A DNA stretch of 15,784 nucleotides from an uncultured Peptococcaceae bacterium (GCA_902492275.1 CABUKW010000059.1:1-15784), one strand, 5' to 3'. Counted from the first letter of the stretch, positions 6,034 through 12,809 are shown. Program-made: numbers and translations. Notes: a model not told the origin generated them from the sequence alone.

Positions 6034-7834
6034 AATGGGAGCAGTTGAACGCAGTATTCCAGGTGCAGCCCGACATAACCGCTTTGTAGAGGTGGAGTAT
6101 GCCGAGGATGTACGCGGCACCCTGCAACGGATTTTGACCTATTTTGCACGGGAAAAGACACTGGTTATCAGTATGCTGGCCATCGTTATCTTCGGTACGC
6201 TGTGCGGCGTCTATGCACCCAGCCTGCAAAGCAAAGCCATCGACATGATTGCCGGCACTGTGGAAGGATCTCTGACTCATACGCTGCTGTTTATGCTGGC
6301 GGTCTATCTGCTTTATAGCGGCAGTCAACTGCTGCAGGGCTTGTGCAGCGCCAATCTGAGCCAGCGCATTGTGCGACGCATGCGAGAAGAGCTTTTCGGC
6401 AAGATTGTCGATTTGCCGGTGCAGTATCTTGACAATCATTCGCATGGCGATGTGATGAGCCGTATGACCAACGATATCGAAAATATTTCCACTACAGTTT
6501 CCCAATCGCTGCCCTCACTGTTTTCCGGCGTTATGACCATATTGGGCACCGTAGCCATTATGCTTTGGTACTGCTGGCAGCTGGCGCTGTTGAGTTGCGC
6601 CACCGTGCTGCTGACCCTATTGGCTACCAAGATACTATCCAAACAGGTGCGGAAATTTTCCCGCCGCCGGCAAAGCCTCTTGGGTACGTTGAATGGCACT
6701 GTAGAAGAGATGATTTCCGGTTACCGTACAGTCGTAGCCTACAATCATCAAAAGATTACGACAGAAGAATTTTGCGCCACCTCTGATTCGCTGACCAAAG
6801 CAGGCATCCGCACCGACGTTTTCAGCGGCATCATGGGACCTATCATGAATTGTATCGGCAATATTGGTTTCGTTATCATTGCCGCATTCGGCGGATTCTT
6901 CGCCATTCGCGGTATGATTTCCGTAGGCGTTATTTCCGCCTTCATCGTCTATGCCAAGCAATTCAGCCGTCCTATCAACGAAATCGCTCAGATTTACGGC
7001 CAACTTCAGACAGCTATTGCCGGTGCCGAGCGTGTTTTTGCGCTATTGAATGAAGGCAGTGAAGAAAAATCAGGCAAACCTCTGACAGAAGCCGAAACTG
7101 CCACAGTCACCTTTGACAACGTAAAATTTTCTTATGTACCGGGTTATCCCATTCTGCACGATTTCTCGCTGACAGTGCCCGCCGGAAAAAAAGTGGCGTT
7201 GGTTGGCGCTACAGGCAGCGGCAAAACAACGGTGGTCAATCTGCTGATGCGGTTTTACGATATAGACAGCGGCGCCATCTACATCAACCGGCAAAATATT
7301 CAGGAGGTTTCCCGGGACAGTCTGCGTAAACATGTGGCCATCGTATTGCAGGATACCATTTTATTCTCCGATACCATCGCCAACAATCTGAAATACGGCA
7401 ATGACCAAGCCTCTGCGAAACAATTAGACGCTGCGGTAGAAATGAGCCGCTGCAAAGAGATGATTCAACTGTTGCCCCAAGGCTACGACACCATTTTAAC
7501 CGGCGCAGGACAGAATATCAGCCAAGGACAACGGCAGCTTTTGGCCATTGCCCGCGCCTTTGTAGCCGACCCGCAAATCCTGATTTTAGACGAAGCCACC
7601 TCCAATGTTGATACACGAACGGAAAAAGCCATTCAGGACGCCATGCAGCTGGTGATGAAAGACCGCACCAGCATTATCATCGCTCACCGACTTTCCACCA
7701 TTCGGGACGCCGATATGATTGTCGTTATGGACCAGGGCCGCATCGTAGAAAAAGGCGACCATCAAAGCCTGCTGGCACAGAAAGGCAAGTATTATCAACT
7801 CTACCAAACCCAATACGCCGGCTTCGCCACCTAA
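6026..7834 (+). CDS. heterodimeric ABC multidrug exporter, catalytic subunit
   Basis: This is a 602-residue half-transporter. A polar N-terminal extension (1-35) precedes six membrane helices (about 45-335) and the nucleotide-binding domain (about 358-600). Walker A is GATGSGKT (394-401), Walker B with catalytic Glu is ILILDE (518-523) and the switch His is present (IIIAHR, H554). The signature motif is deviant, ISQGQ (498-502) instead of LSGGQ. It therefore supplies the intact Walker site and the weak signature, complementing the upstream subunit, which has the reverse. Start 6026 was chosen because the ATG overlaps the upstream TAA with GAAGGTGA just before it; the frame is open back to 5951, but that is overlap with gene one. 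The operon ends at a terminator 23 nt after the stop. Confidence 0.9.
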   Translation: MSKMGAVERSIPGAARHNRFVEVEYAEDVRGTLQRILTYFAREKTLVISMLAIVIFGTLCGVYAPSLQSKAIDMIAGTVEGSLTHTLLFMLAVYLLYSGSQLLQGLCSANLSQRIVRRMREELFGKIVDLPVQYLDNHSHGDVMSRMTNDIENISTTVSQSLPSLFSGVMTILGTVAIMLWYCWQLALLSCATVLLTLLATKILSKQVRKFSRRRQSLLGTLNGTVEEMISGYRTVVAYNHQKITTEEFCATSDSLTKAGIRTDVFSGIMGPIMNCIGNIGFVIIAAFGGFFAIRGMISVGVISAFIVYAKQFSRPINEIAQIYGQLQTAIAGAERVFALLNEGSEEKSGKPLTEAETATVTFDNVKFSYVPGYPILHDFSLTVPAGKKVALVGATGSGKTTVVNLLMRFYDIDSGAIYINRQNIQEVSRDSLRKHVAIVLQDTILFSDTIANNLKYGNDQASAKQLDAAVEMSRCKEMIQLLPQGYDTILTGAGQNISQGQRQLLAIARAFVADPQILILDEATSNVDTRTEKAIQDAMQLVMKDRTSIIIAHRLSTIRDADMIVVMDQGRIVEKGDHQSLLAQKGKYYQLYQTQYAGFAT

Positions 7835-7856
7835 GTTATCAAGCAATAAACACCAC

Positions 7857-7894
7857 AAAAAACCGCTGCAGAAAATCTCTACAGCGGTTTTTTT
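7857..7894 (+). terminator. Rho-independent terminator of the ABC exporter operon
   Basis: CCGCTG-C-AGA pairs with TCT-A-CAGCGG (7863-7887). It is preceded by seven or more A and followed by seven T, so it could act in both directions. Confidence 0.9.
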
Positions 7895-7908
7895 AGATAT
7901 ATTTTGGC

Positions 7909-8022
7909 AACGCGGAATTTTTATCACAGAACAAGACGGCTTTAATCATATACCCCACACTAAGAACTTGCTATTTTTTCGTCTAACTAAGCAGCTTTTT
8001 GAAAAGTACAATCTATCTCTAG
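7909..8022. repeat. degenerate copy of the dispersed hairpin repeat
   Basis: The left end (GCGGAATTTTTATCACAGAACAAGACGGCTTT, written here in pieces: GCGGAATTTTT, ATCACAGA, CAAGACGGCTTT) matches the left end of the copy at 8025 with few changes. After that the self-complementary arm is lost, and the rest (7943-8022) matches only loosely, for example AAGCAGCTTTTTGA against ACGCAGCTATGGGA. It looks like an old decayed copy in tandem with the next one. No gene is supported here; short frames in both strands are by-products of the repeat. Confidence 0.5.
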
Positions 8023-8024
8023 CC

Positions 8025-8155
8025 CAAAGGCGCAGAATTTTTGTCACAGAGCAAGGCGGCTTTGAAAATGGCGATGCGAGGCTATACATATAAGTATGCG
8101 AGCGAGCCATTTTCAAAACAACGCAGCTATGGGACAAAAAGACAAGCCCGTCTTA
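8025..8155. repeat. dispersed hairpin repeat, copy 2
   Basis: The outer arms TTTTTGTC and GACAAAAA enclose the conserved blocks CAAGGCGGCTTT and AAAACAACGC. The centre is an inverted repeat in which TTTGAAAATGGC (from about 8070) pairs with GCCATTTTCAAA. The right end AAAAAGACAAGCCCGTCTTA abuts and includes the ung stop codon. The copy at 13690-13821 has the same flanks but a different, still self-complementary, stem. Function unknown; candidates are a MITE- or BIME-like mobile palindrome or a structured 3' UTR element. Confidence 0.75.
8136..8154 (-). terminator. short terminator at the ung stop codon
   Basis: On the minus strand, AAGAC-GGGCTT-GTCTT is followed by TTT then G. The 5-bp stem starts within the stop codon of ung. 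The same motif (AAGAC-GGGCAT-GTCTT plus T run) follows yabG. The stem is short, so the larger hairpin next to it probably contributes. Confidence 0.5.
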
Positions 8156-8830
8156 GATGTTGGGGATTTGCCAATCAATCGGCTCCTTCCCCATCTCCCT
8201 CAACAAAGCATTGGCTCGACTGAAGGGCTTGCTGCCAAAAAATCCATTATAGGCTGACAGCGGACTGGGGTGTACCGATTCAATAATGTAATGACGGGAT
8301 GTATCAATGTATTTCTTTTTGCTGCGGGCATTGCCGCCCCACAAAATAAAGATAACCGGATCTTCTCTATCATTCAAAACCTGAATAACACGGTCGGTGA
8401 ATATTTCCCAGCCAATTTTTTGATGGGAATTGGCTTTGTTGGCAATCACCGTCAGAGAGGTGTTCAGCAGCAGCACGCCTTGGTCCGCCCAGGATTTTAG
8501 ATAACCGTTGTTAGGAATATAGCAGCCCAAATCGTCCTGCAATTCCTTATAGATATTCAAAAGAGAAGGCGGAATGGCCACACCGGGCTGCACCGAAAAG
8601 CTCAGACCATGGGCCTGCCGCGGACCATGATAAGGGTCCTGCCCTAAAATCACAATTTTTACATCGTCATAATCAGTATAATGCAGCGCATTAAAAATAT
8701 CGTACATATCGGGATAAATCGTTTTGGTCCTGTATTCCTCTGCTAAAAACTTACGCAGCTTTTGATAATACTCTTTTTCAAACTCCTCATTCAAATACTT
8801 GGCCCAACCATTTTTCAAAATCTCGGACAT
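8153..8830 (-). CDS. ung: uracil-DNA glycosylase, family 1
   Basis: This 225-residue protein removes uracil from DNA at the start of base excision repair. It has the water-activating motif GQDPYHGP (63-70, catalytic D65), the uracil-binding LLNTSLTV (N124) and the DNA-intercalation loop HPSPLSAYNGFFG (H187), all family 1 hallmarks. Length matches bacterial Ung. Start 8830 was chosen because GGAGG sits 8 nt upstream; the frame is open to a TTG at 8851 and includes another ATG at 8836, but that lies too close to the ribosome site. Upstream on the minus strand TATAGT (about 50-60 nt before the start) is a plausible -10 box. It is monocistronic and ends at the hairpin repeat. Confidence 0.96.
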   Translation of the reverse strand: MSEILKNGWAKYLNEEFEKEYYQKLRKFLAEEYRTKTIYPDMYDIFNALHYTDYDDVKIVILGQDPYHGPRQAHGLSFSVQPGVAIPPSLLNIYKELQDDLGCYIPNNGYLKSWADQGVLLLNTSLTVIANKANSHQKIGWEIFTDRVIQVLNDREDPVIFILWGGNARSKKKYIDTSRHYIIESVHPSPLSAYNGFFGSKPFSRANALLREMGKEPIDWQIPNI

Positions 8831-8952
8831 CGTCATTACCTCCACGTTCAACGATCATGATAACAGCATTCTAAGGTATTTTTTGTTTGCAATCACTATA
8901 CCACAATTCCCGCTGGAAATCTATCCGATAAGCTAAAATTTGCCGCATAATT

Positions 8953-8991
8953 AGAAATAGCCAACGGATTTTTACCTCGTTGGCTATTTCT
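8953..8991. terminator. 14-bp perfect hairpin after the ABC permease gene
   Basis: AGAAATAGCCAACG (8953-8966) is perfectly complementary to CGTTGGCTATTTCT (8978-8991), with an 11-nt loop. It lies between the permease stop (9047) and ung. There is no proper T run on either side, so it may terminate weakly, or protect the 3' end of the gntR-ABC transcript. Nothing else was found in 8831-9046 beyond a likely ung promoter. Confidence 0.55.
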
Positions 8992-9046
8992 GTGCAGAAC
9001 TCCGCTGTAAGAGTTTTTCCCTGAAAATCAGTTTTTTCTTCAAGTT

Positions 9047-9889
9047 TTACAAATTCAGTTTCTTCTTCATCAACCAGATAACACCGGCAAAGCATAGCGC
9101 ACACTGCGCCACTGTAAACACAATATCGCTCCACATGACCAAATTATAAGCTTGTGAAAATTCTCTAACTGTACCATACGCTGCCGACAGGGAATGATAC
9201 ATATCCAGACCAAATATACGGAGAAGCGTTGTTTCCACTAAATTAAACACCCAGTTGATGAGGAAGAACAGCACCACCGAAACTGTTACTCTATGCTTGT
9301 TGAATTGCTCCATCTGCCCAACCATAATGCTTAAATATACGACCAAGATAAAAGCTATCACGCTGACAATACCGTCTAACGTGGTGGAAAAAAGATACGG
9401 CATGGGATTCCAACCGCTTAACAGATACTGTACTTCATTCCAGAAATCGGTCCAATCAATTAGATCCAAATTTAGCAGCACACTAGGCGACCCGATGATC
9501 ACACCAGACAGGCACATGATGATGGTGCCTATCAGCACCCATAGTAAACCAGCAATCAACTTGCTGCTCAACAACTGCACATGGGTAACTGGCAGCGTAA
9601 ACATCAAATAACCTTCATCGCCGATTAAATTTTTATTGAACCGCTGAATGACAATCATAGCCGTCAGCACCATAATGGCCACACATAAGCCAAAAAACAG
9701 CAAGAAAACAAAAGCGCTGAAAATTCTCGGTGTCTTGCCGTACATAACGCTAAACAAAACGCCATCGTCGGTCACTAAGGAAGCGGTAATAAACGCACAA
9801 ACCACTGCTGCGACCAATGTGCCAATATAAAGCGGTATCAGCGTACGGGCTGATGCCTTCATTTCGTATTTTAATAATTTCCCTAACAT
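9047..9889 (-). CDS. ABC-2-type transporter permease (YtrA/YtrB-associated)
   Basis: This is a 280-residue membrane protein with about six hydrophobic helices, at roughly 17-40, 60-85, 110-135, 165-190, 200-225 and 255-275. It starts with the MLGKLLKYEMKASAR cytoplasmic lead-in typical of permeases paired with YtrB-like ATPases and ends in a Lys-rich tail. ATG overlaps the ATPase stop (ATGTTAG) and GGGAGG lies just before it, so it is coupled to the ATPase. It forms the membrane part of an importer/exporter of unknown substrate; relatives of this GntR-ATPase-permease set respond to cell-envelope stress in Bacillus (ytr operon), though the cargo is not established here. Confidence 0.85.
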   Translation of the reverse strand: MLGKLLKYEMKASARTLIPLYIGTLVAAVVCAFITASLVTDDGVLFSVMYGKTPRIFSAFVFLLFFGLCVAIMVLTAMIVIQRFNKNLIGDEGYLMFTLPVTHVQLLSSKLIAGLLWVLIGTIIMCLSGVIIGSPSVLLNLDLIDWTDFWNEVQYLLSGWNPMPYLFSTTLDGIVSVIAFILVVYLSIMVGQMEQFNKHRVTVSVVLFFLINWVFNLVETTLLRIFGLDMYHSLSAAYGTVREFSQAYNLVMWSDIVFTVAQCALCFAGVIWLMKKKLNL

Positions 9890-10581
9890 CTGAATACCTC
9901 CCGGAACAAACCGTCAATGGATTTGCCATGATCGGCCCGAATATCGTCCACCGCACCCTGCAAAACAATCTGACCATTCTGAATGAACAGCACTTCATCC
10001 AGAATTTTTTCAATGTCGGTGATTAAATGGGTAGAAATCAAAATGGAACTGTCCTCGCCATAATTGCTGAGGATGGTCTGCAAAATATAATCGCGGGCCG
10101 CAGGGTCTACACCGGCGATAGGCTCATCCAGCACATATAATTGGGCGCGGCGGGCCATAATCAAAATCAGCTGCACCTTTTCCAGCGTACCTTTGGATAA
10201 TGTTTTTAACCGCGCTGTAATGTCAATATTCAAACTGTGCAGCATTTCCTCTGCCCGCTTGTAATCAAAATCGACATAAAAGTCTTGGAATAACTTAAAA
10301 GCATCCTCCACCTTCATCCAATCGCTGAGATAATTGCGATCCGGCAGATAAGAGATTATCTTCTTGCTCTCCACCCCTGGCGCTTTGCCATTTATCAGCA
10401 CAGTGCCCGATGTGGGCTGCAATAAATCGTTGATAATTTTAATGGTGGTGGATTTCCCGCTGCCATTTGGCCCTAACAAACCATAAATTTTTCCCGGCTC
10501 TATGGTAAAGCTCAAATCGTTTAATGCTTTTTGATTGCCATATTGCTTTGTGACATGCTCAAACTCTACTAACGCTGTCAT
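9883..10581 (-). CDS. ABC transporter ATP-binding protein (YtrB-like)
   Basis: The 232-residue single nucleotide-binding domain has Walker A GPNGSGKST (37-45), signature LSKGT (128-132, in place of LSGGQ), Walker B LYVLDE (148-153), D-loop AGVD and switch His in ISTHL (H185). The Q-loop region reads SYLPDRNYL with no Gln, a variation common in YtrB-like ATPases. Its ATG lies 23 nt inside the end of the gntR gene and it overlaps the permease start by 7 nt, so the three genes form one tightly coupled unit. It should power the membrane protein encoded next to it. GGAGGAG lies about 11 nt upstream of the start. Confidence 0.92.
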   Translation of the reverse strand: MTALVEFEHVTKQYGNQKALNDLSFTIEPGKIYGLLGPNGSGKSTTIKIINDLLQPTSGTVLINGKAPGVESKKIISYLPDRNYLSDWMKVEDAFKLFQDFYVDFDYKRAEEMLHSLNIDITARLKTLSKGTLEKVQLILIMARRAQLYVLDEPIAGVDPAARDYILQTILSNYGEDSSILISTHLITDIEKILDEVLFIQNGQIVLQGAVDDIRADHGKSIDGLFREVFRC

Positions 10582-10945
10582 CTTCTATCATCTCCTCCAT
10601 ATAACTTTCCAGCAGCTGCCGGATTTCTGCCTTGCTATAACCCAACTTATGCAGCTCTGTAAAAAATTCTCCAATGCGCATTTCCGCCAACTCCTTCCGC
10701 AGTTTTTGAATTAAATCTGCATCTTCTGTAACATAACGGCCCGTGGTGCGCACCGTATAAACCAGCTTCTCCCATTCCAACTCGCTGAGCGCCTTCTGCA
10801 TCGTGTTCGGATTAACGCCATATTGCATGGCCAAATCCCGCACCGACGGCAGTTTTTCGCCGGGCTGTAATTGCCCAGAAATAATCTGCAGCTTCACCAT
10901 ATCAATCAACTGCAAATAAATTGGTGTATTGGACTGAAATTCCAT
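10559..10945 (-). CDS. GntR-family transcriptional repressor, YtrA subfamily
   Basis: The 128-residue protein has an N-terminal winged helix-turn-helix (about 8-72): PIYLQLIDMVKLQIISGQL, then PGEKLPSVRDLAMQYGVNPNTMQKALSELE as the recognition helix region. A short helical dimerisation tail (about 75-128) replaces the large effector domain of other GntR groups, which defines the YtrA subfamily. Length matches YtrA. Start 10945 (MEFQSNTPIYLQL) was chosen over upstream in-frame ATG 10969 by alignment to the family start. It is the first gene of the ABC operon, and a palindrome overlapping the promoter -10 box about 150 nt upstream is the likely site of autorepression. The ligand or signal is unknown. 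Confidence 0.92.
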   Translation of the reverse strand: MEFQSNTPIYLQLIDMVKLQIISGQLQPGEKLPSVRDLAMQYGVNPNTMQKALSELEWEKLVYTVRTTGRYVTEDADLIQKLRKELAEMRIGEFFTELHKLGYSKAEIRQLLESYMEEMIEDDSVSRV

Positions 10946-11039
10946 ACCGCCCCATCCTTTCTCTCTCAAACCAGACCATCTCTCCGGTTTTTATTCTCAT
11001 ACTACTACGTGCAAAACTCATATCCGTGCTGTTCTCCAT
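10902..11039 (-). CDS. possible 45-residue leader ORF ahead of gntR
   Basis: An ATG at 11039 is preceded by AAAGGAG with an 8-nt gap, a better ribosome site than that of gntR itself. The frame runs 45 codons (start MENSTDMSFARSSM, end NLFAVD) and ends 44 nt inside gntR in another frame. It lies downstream of the operon promoter and would be on the same mRNA. Its translation could feed ribosomes to the weak gntR start or modulate it. No family is recognised, and the product may not be functional as a protein. Confidence 0.4.
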   Translation of the reverse strand: MENSTDMSFARSSMRIKTGEMVWFERERMGRYGISVQYTNLFAVD

Positions 11040-11077
11040 CTTGTTAGCTCCTTTGCCGTTTCTGTATCGCTTTCATA

Positions 11078-11099
11078 TTGTATTACTACACTAATACAA
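11078..11099. promoter_or_regulatory. operator palindrome of the gntR-ABC operon
   Basis: TTGTATTA and TAATACAA form perfect 8-bp arms around CTACAC. The site overlaps the -10 box of the minus-strand promoter and the expected start of transcription. YtrA-type repressors bind such AT-rich palindromes at their own promoters, so it is the likely operator of the adjacent GntR protein. Confidence 0.75.
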
Positions 11100-11124
11100 T
11101 ACAACGAAATTCATTTCTTGTCAA
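11096..11124 (-). promoter_or_regulatory. sigma-A promoter of the gntR-ABC operon
   Basis: On the minus strand, a perfect TTGACA (11124-11119), 17 nt, then TATTGT (11101-11096). The operator palindrome begins inside the -10 box. The transcript leader is about 140 nt and contains the small ORF. Confidence 0.78.
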
Positions 11125-11168
11125 GTAAAATCAAAAAATATTTTGCAATCACGCAAAAATCAGGGCAA

Positions 11169-11203
11169 CAAAAAACCGCTGTGCGAGCAAACTCACACAG
11201 CGG
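11169..11203 (-). terminator. Rho-independent terminator, minus strand
   Basis: On the minus strand, CCGCTGTG-T-GAG pairs with CTC-G-CACAGCGG around TTTG, followed by TTTTTT. It would stop transcripts arriving from the SurA-like gene before they enter the gntR promoter. The adjoining 11203-11228 (GGCGCAGGATTTTTTCACAGCAA) resembles the left end of the dispersed hairpin repeat, in pieces GGCGCAG and ATTTTTTCACAG. Confidence 0.85.
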
Positions 11204-11260
11204 CGCAGGATTTTTTCACAGCAATGATTTCTGCAACGATGAAAAAGCGCTTCACCATTC

Positions 11261-11388
11261 TTAACACATAAAAGCTGCAATGTTAGAATATCTTATATAA
11301 GAGTTGCCGTAAGGCATTGCTCGGGGTTGGTGTCGATAGAGGACTAGGCTATTTAACGGATGCGACTAGTCCTCTATCTTTATTTCTC
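11261..11388 (+). ncRNA. candidate small RNA with promoter and terminator-like hairpin
   Basis: TTAACA (11261-11266), 17 nt, TAGAAT (11284-11289) would start a transcript near 11296. Downstream are a small hairpin TGCC-GTAA-GGCA (about 11314-11325) and a perfect 13-bp inverted repeat GATAGAGGACTAG (11335-11347) / CTAGTCCTCTATC (11366-11378), followed by TTTATTTCTC. No protein frame fits. The same inverted repeat would also form on the minus strand, in the 3' UTR of the SurA-like mRNA, so it may belong to that instead. The T run is imperfect. No known RNA family was recognised. Confidence 0.3.
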
Positions 11389-11420
11389 TAGCGTTTTCCA
11401 TCCTACAACAACGCTTTGCG

Positions 11421-12140
11421 TTAAAACAACTTCCACGAAAATTTTTTTCGGTATACAATCTTCGCCTCTTTCACCCAACGATCCACCGCCGTTTCATATT
11501 CGCCGGTATCATAAGCCAGACCCTGTTCGTCTAAATACCACTGGTTCAAATTGGAATCAATCAACAGCCGCGTTACATTGTACCGCTCGTAGATATTCCA
11601 ATAGGCCTCCGCTGTTAATGCACCTTCACAGAATTCTTGCAGGATAGAAACGCCTTCCTCTGTTTCCTGCCACATCTCCTTCTCCATTTGCAGATATGTC
11701 TGAATATCTTCCTCCGTCGGCAGCAAACCGTATTCTGTCGCTTTCGCCTGCTTTACCTTTTCACGGATTAGTACCTGCAGCGTGTCCTGTTCCGTTCGCT
11801 GCTGCGGAAAAGTTGCTGTCATTTCCTTGCGATAATTCCATTCCTGCCCCGTCAGCGGTACGCCATCCACCGTCAGCAAAATATCAGCCTCATTTACAAA
11901 CGCGCTATCCAACAAACTGGCATTGGCTATCTGCAACTCCTCCAACGATGCAGCAATACTATCGCCCCACAACCGATAATCCAACTGGCTGACCTCATAC
12001 TGAAATTCCCCATCACCGCGCAGCTCCACCGATTTCACAATGGTCTGCGGCTCTTTTGGCACGCTGACCATTCCAGTCAGCAACAAACATACCAACAGCA
12101 AACACAGCACAGGCCAAGCGCCCTTTACGATTTTTCTCAC
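11421..12140 (-). CDS. exported SurA N-terminal-like chaperone domain protein
   Basis: The 239-residue protein has a charged start (RKIVKG) and one hydrophobic segment (about 7-26), a signal peptide or membrane anchor. The rest resembles the SurA_N / trigger-factor-like helical domain: ILLTVDGVPLTGQEWNYRKEM (about 87-107), then long helices with TLQVLIREKVKQAKATEYGLLPTEEDIQTYLQ, and a C-terminal helix. There is no parvulin (PpiC) prolyl isomerase domain, so at most it would be an extracytoplasmic holdase or chaperone. Start is uncertain: GTG 12140 (9 nt after AGGA) fits best, but TTG 12146 or GTG 12149 in the same frame are possible. It follows veg on the same strand after a terminator. Its partner proteins are unknown. 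Confidence 0.7.
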   Translation of the reverse strand: MRKIVKGAWPVLCLLLVCLLLTGMVSVPKEPQTIVKSVELRGDGEFQYEVSQLDYRLWGDSIAASLEELQIANASLLDSAFVNEADILLTVDGVPLTGQEWNYRKEMTATFPQQRTEQDTLQVLIREKVKQAKATEYGLLPTEEDIQTYLQMEKEMWQETEEGVSILQEFCEGALTAEAYWNIYERYNVTRLLIDSNLNQWYLDEQGLAYDTGEYETAVDRWVKEAKIVYRKKFSWKLF

Positions 12141-12257
12141 ACACAACACCGTCCTTTTCCATTACCCGCCTGCACGGGCTTGTTCTTACCGCTATTATAC
12201 AGGCCAGGCATCTTATAAGCAAGCAATTTATTCTACAGCTAAAAATCACAGATTCAT

Positions 12258-12303
12258 AAAAAATACCGCCACGCGTTTTTTCCGCATGACGGTATTTTTT
12301 ATG
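12258..12303. terminator. bidirectional terminator after veg
   Basis: TACCG-N-CATGCG pairs with CGCGTG-N-CGGTA across a loop of A/T, with six T on one side and six A on the other, so it works on both strands. It lies just after the veg stop (12307, minus strand). Confidence 0.88.
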
Positions 12304-12306
12304 CCG

Positions 12307-12582
12307 CTAAGCTTGATTTACGACCAGACGATAATCCTGTCCATCTCGATTCACAATCAATACCACGTTGCCAGTCAACAAATCTACATAACTAAAAGAC
12401 ATTTTGCGTTCCACCGACTGATCTGCAATCCGCACCACGAATAAATTGGAATATGTACCTTCCAGAACTCCGGAACGCTCAATAAATTTGCGCCGGCCGC
12501 TGTTTGCTTTCAGCTTTACATCGCTGCCCACATACTGCGCCAACGCTTCCTGAACCTTGGAGACTTTCTTCTTGCCAGACAA
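12307..12582 (-). CDS. veg: Veg family protein
   Basis: The 91-residue small basic protein matches Veg along its length, most clearly at DVKLKANSGRRKFIERSGVLEGTY (about 19-42), followed by the beta-strand half NLFVVRI..RKMSFSYVDLLTGNVVLIV. Veg is a small conserved Firmicute protein; in Bacillus it is linked to biofilm matrix gene control and to spore outgrowth, with mechanism unclear. Start TTG 12582 was chosen because AGGGAGG lies 9 nt upstream and it fits the family start; the frame is open to 12657, but those codons overlap the promoter. A perfect consensus promoter explains the high expression known for veg. In Bacillus veg follows yabG directly; here two plus-strand genes and a repeat lie between. 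Confidence 0.9.
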   Translation of the reverse strand: MSGKKKVSKVQEALAQYVGSDVKLKANSGRRKFIERSGVLEGTYSNLFVVRIADQSVERKMSFSYVDLLTGNVVLIVNRDGQDYRLVVNQA

Positions 12583-12602
12583 GTTTACCACCCTCCCTAT
12601 CC

Positions 12603-12619
12603 AAATAGAAATCCTATTT
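12603..12619 (-). promoter_or_regulatory. small hairpin in the veg leader
   Basis: AAATAG and CTATTT flank GATTT on the minus strand, between the promoter and the ribosome site. Six base pairs only; a role in mRNA stability is possible. Confidence 0.3.
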
Positions 12620-12628
12620 ACATAGTAT

Positions 12629-12657
12629 ATTATACAGGATGAAAACCATTTTGTCAA
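12629..12657 (-). promoter_or_regulatory. consensus sigma-A promoter of veg
   Basis: On the minus strand TTGACA (12657-12652), 17 nt, TATAAT (12634-12629): both hexamers are perfect and the spacing optimal. This matches the strong promoter known for veg in other Firmicutes. Confidence 0.92.
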
Positions 12658-12800
12658 ATTTAAAACTTTTTATTATACATATTTCTAATATACGTGTCAA
12701 TATATTTATGCCTCTTTTTTCGAAAATTGAAAAATTTTTTTCTGTCCCATCCTATTCCCATCTTCACAACATTTTATATCTAGCAAAGCATTCGGGTTTC

Positions 12801-12809
12801 TGTTATGAT
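12801..12809 (+). promoter_or_regulatory. extended -10 promoter of the two-gene unknown operon
   Basis: TGT-TATGAT is an extended -10 element about 42 nt before the ATG at 12851; no good -35 is seen. Bases 12660-12800 are very AT-rich with T runs and hold no gene. Confidence 0.5.

Noticed and set aside
7946..8223. 60- and 63-residue frames on both strands in the spacer before ung
   Set aside because: They lie wholly or mostly within the hairpin repeats (7909-8155) and come from their base composition. The related repeat at 13690-13821 does not keep the same frames.
8871..9134. 87-residue minus-strand frame after the ABC permease gene
   Set aside because: It overlaps the permease 3' end in another frame and runs through the 14-bp hairpin. 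No ribosome site or family likeness is seen.
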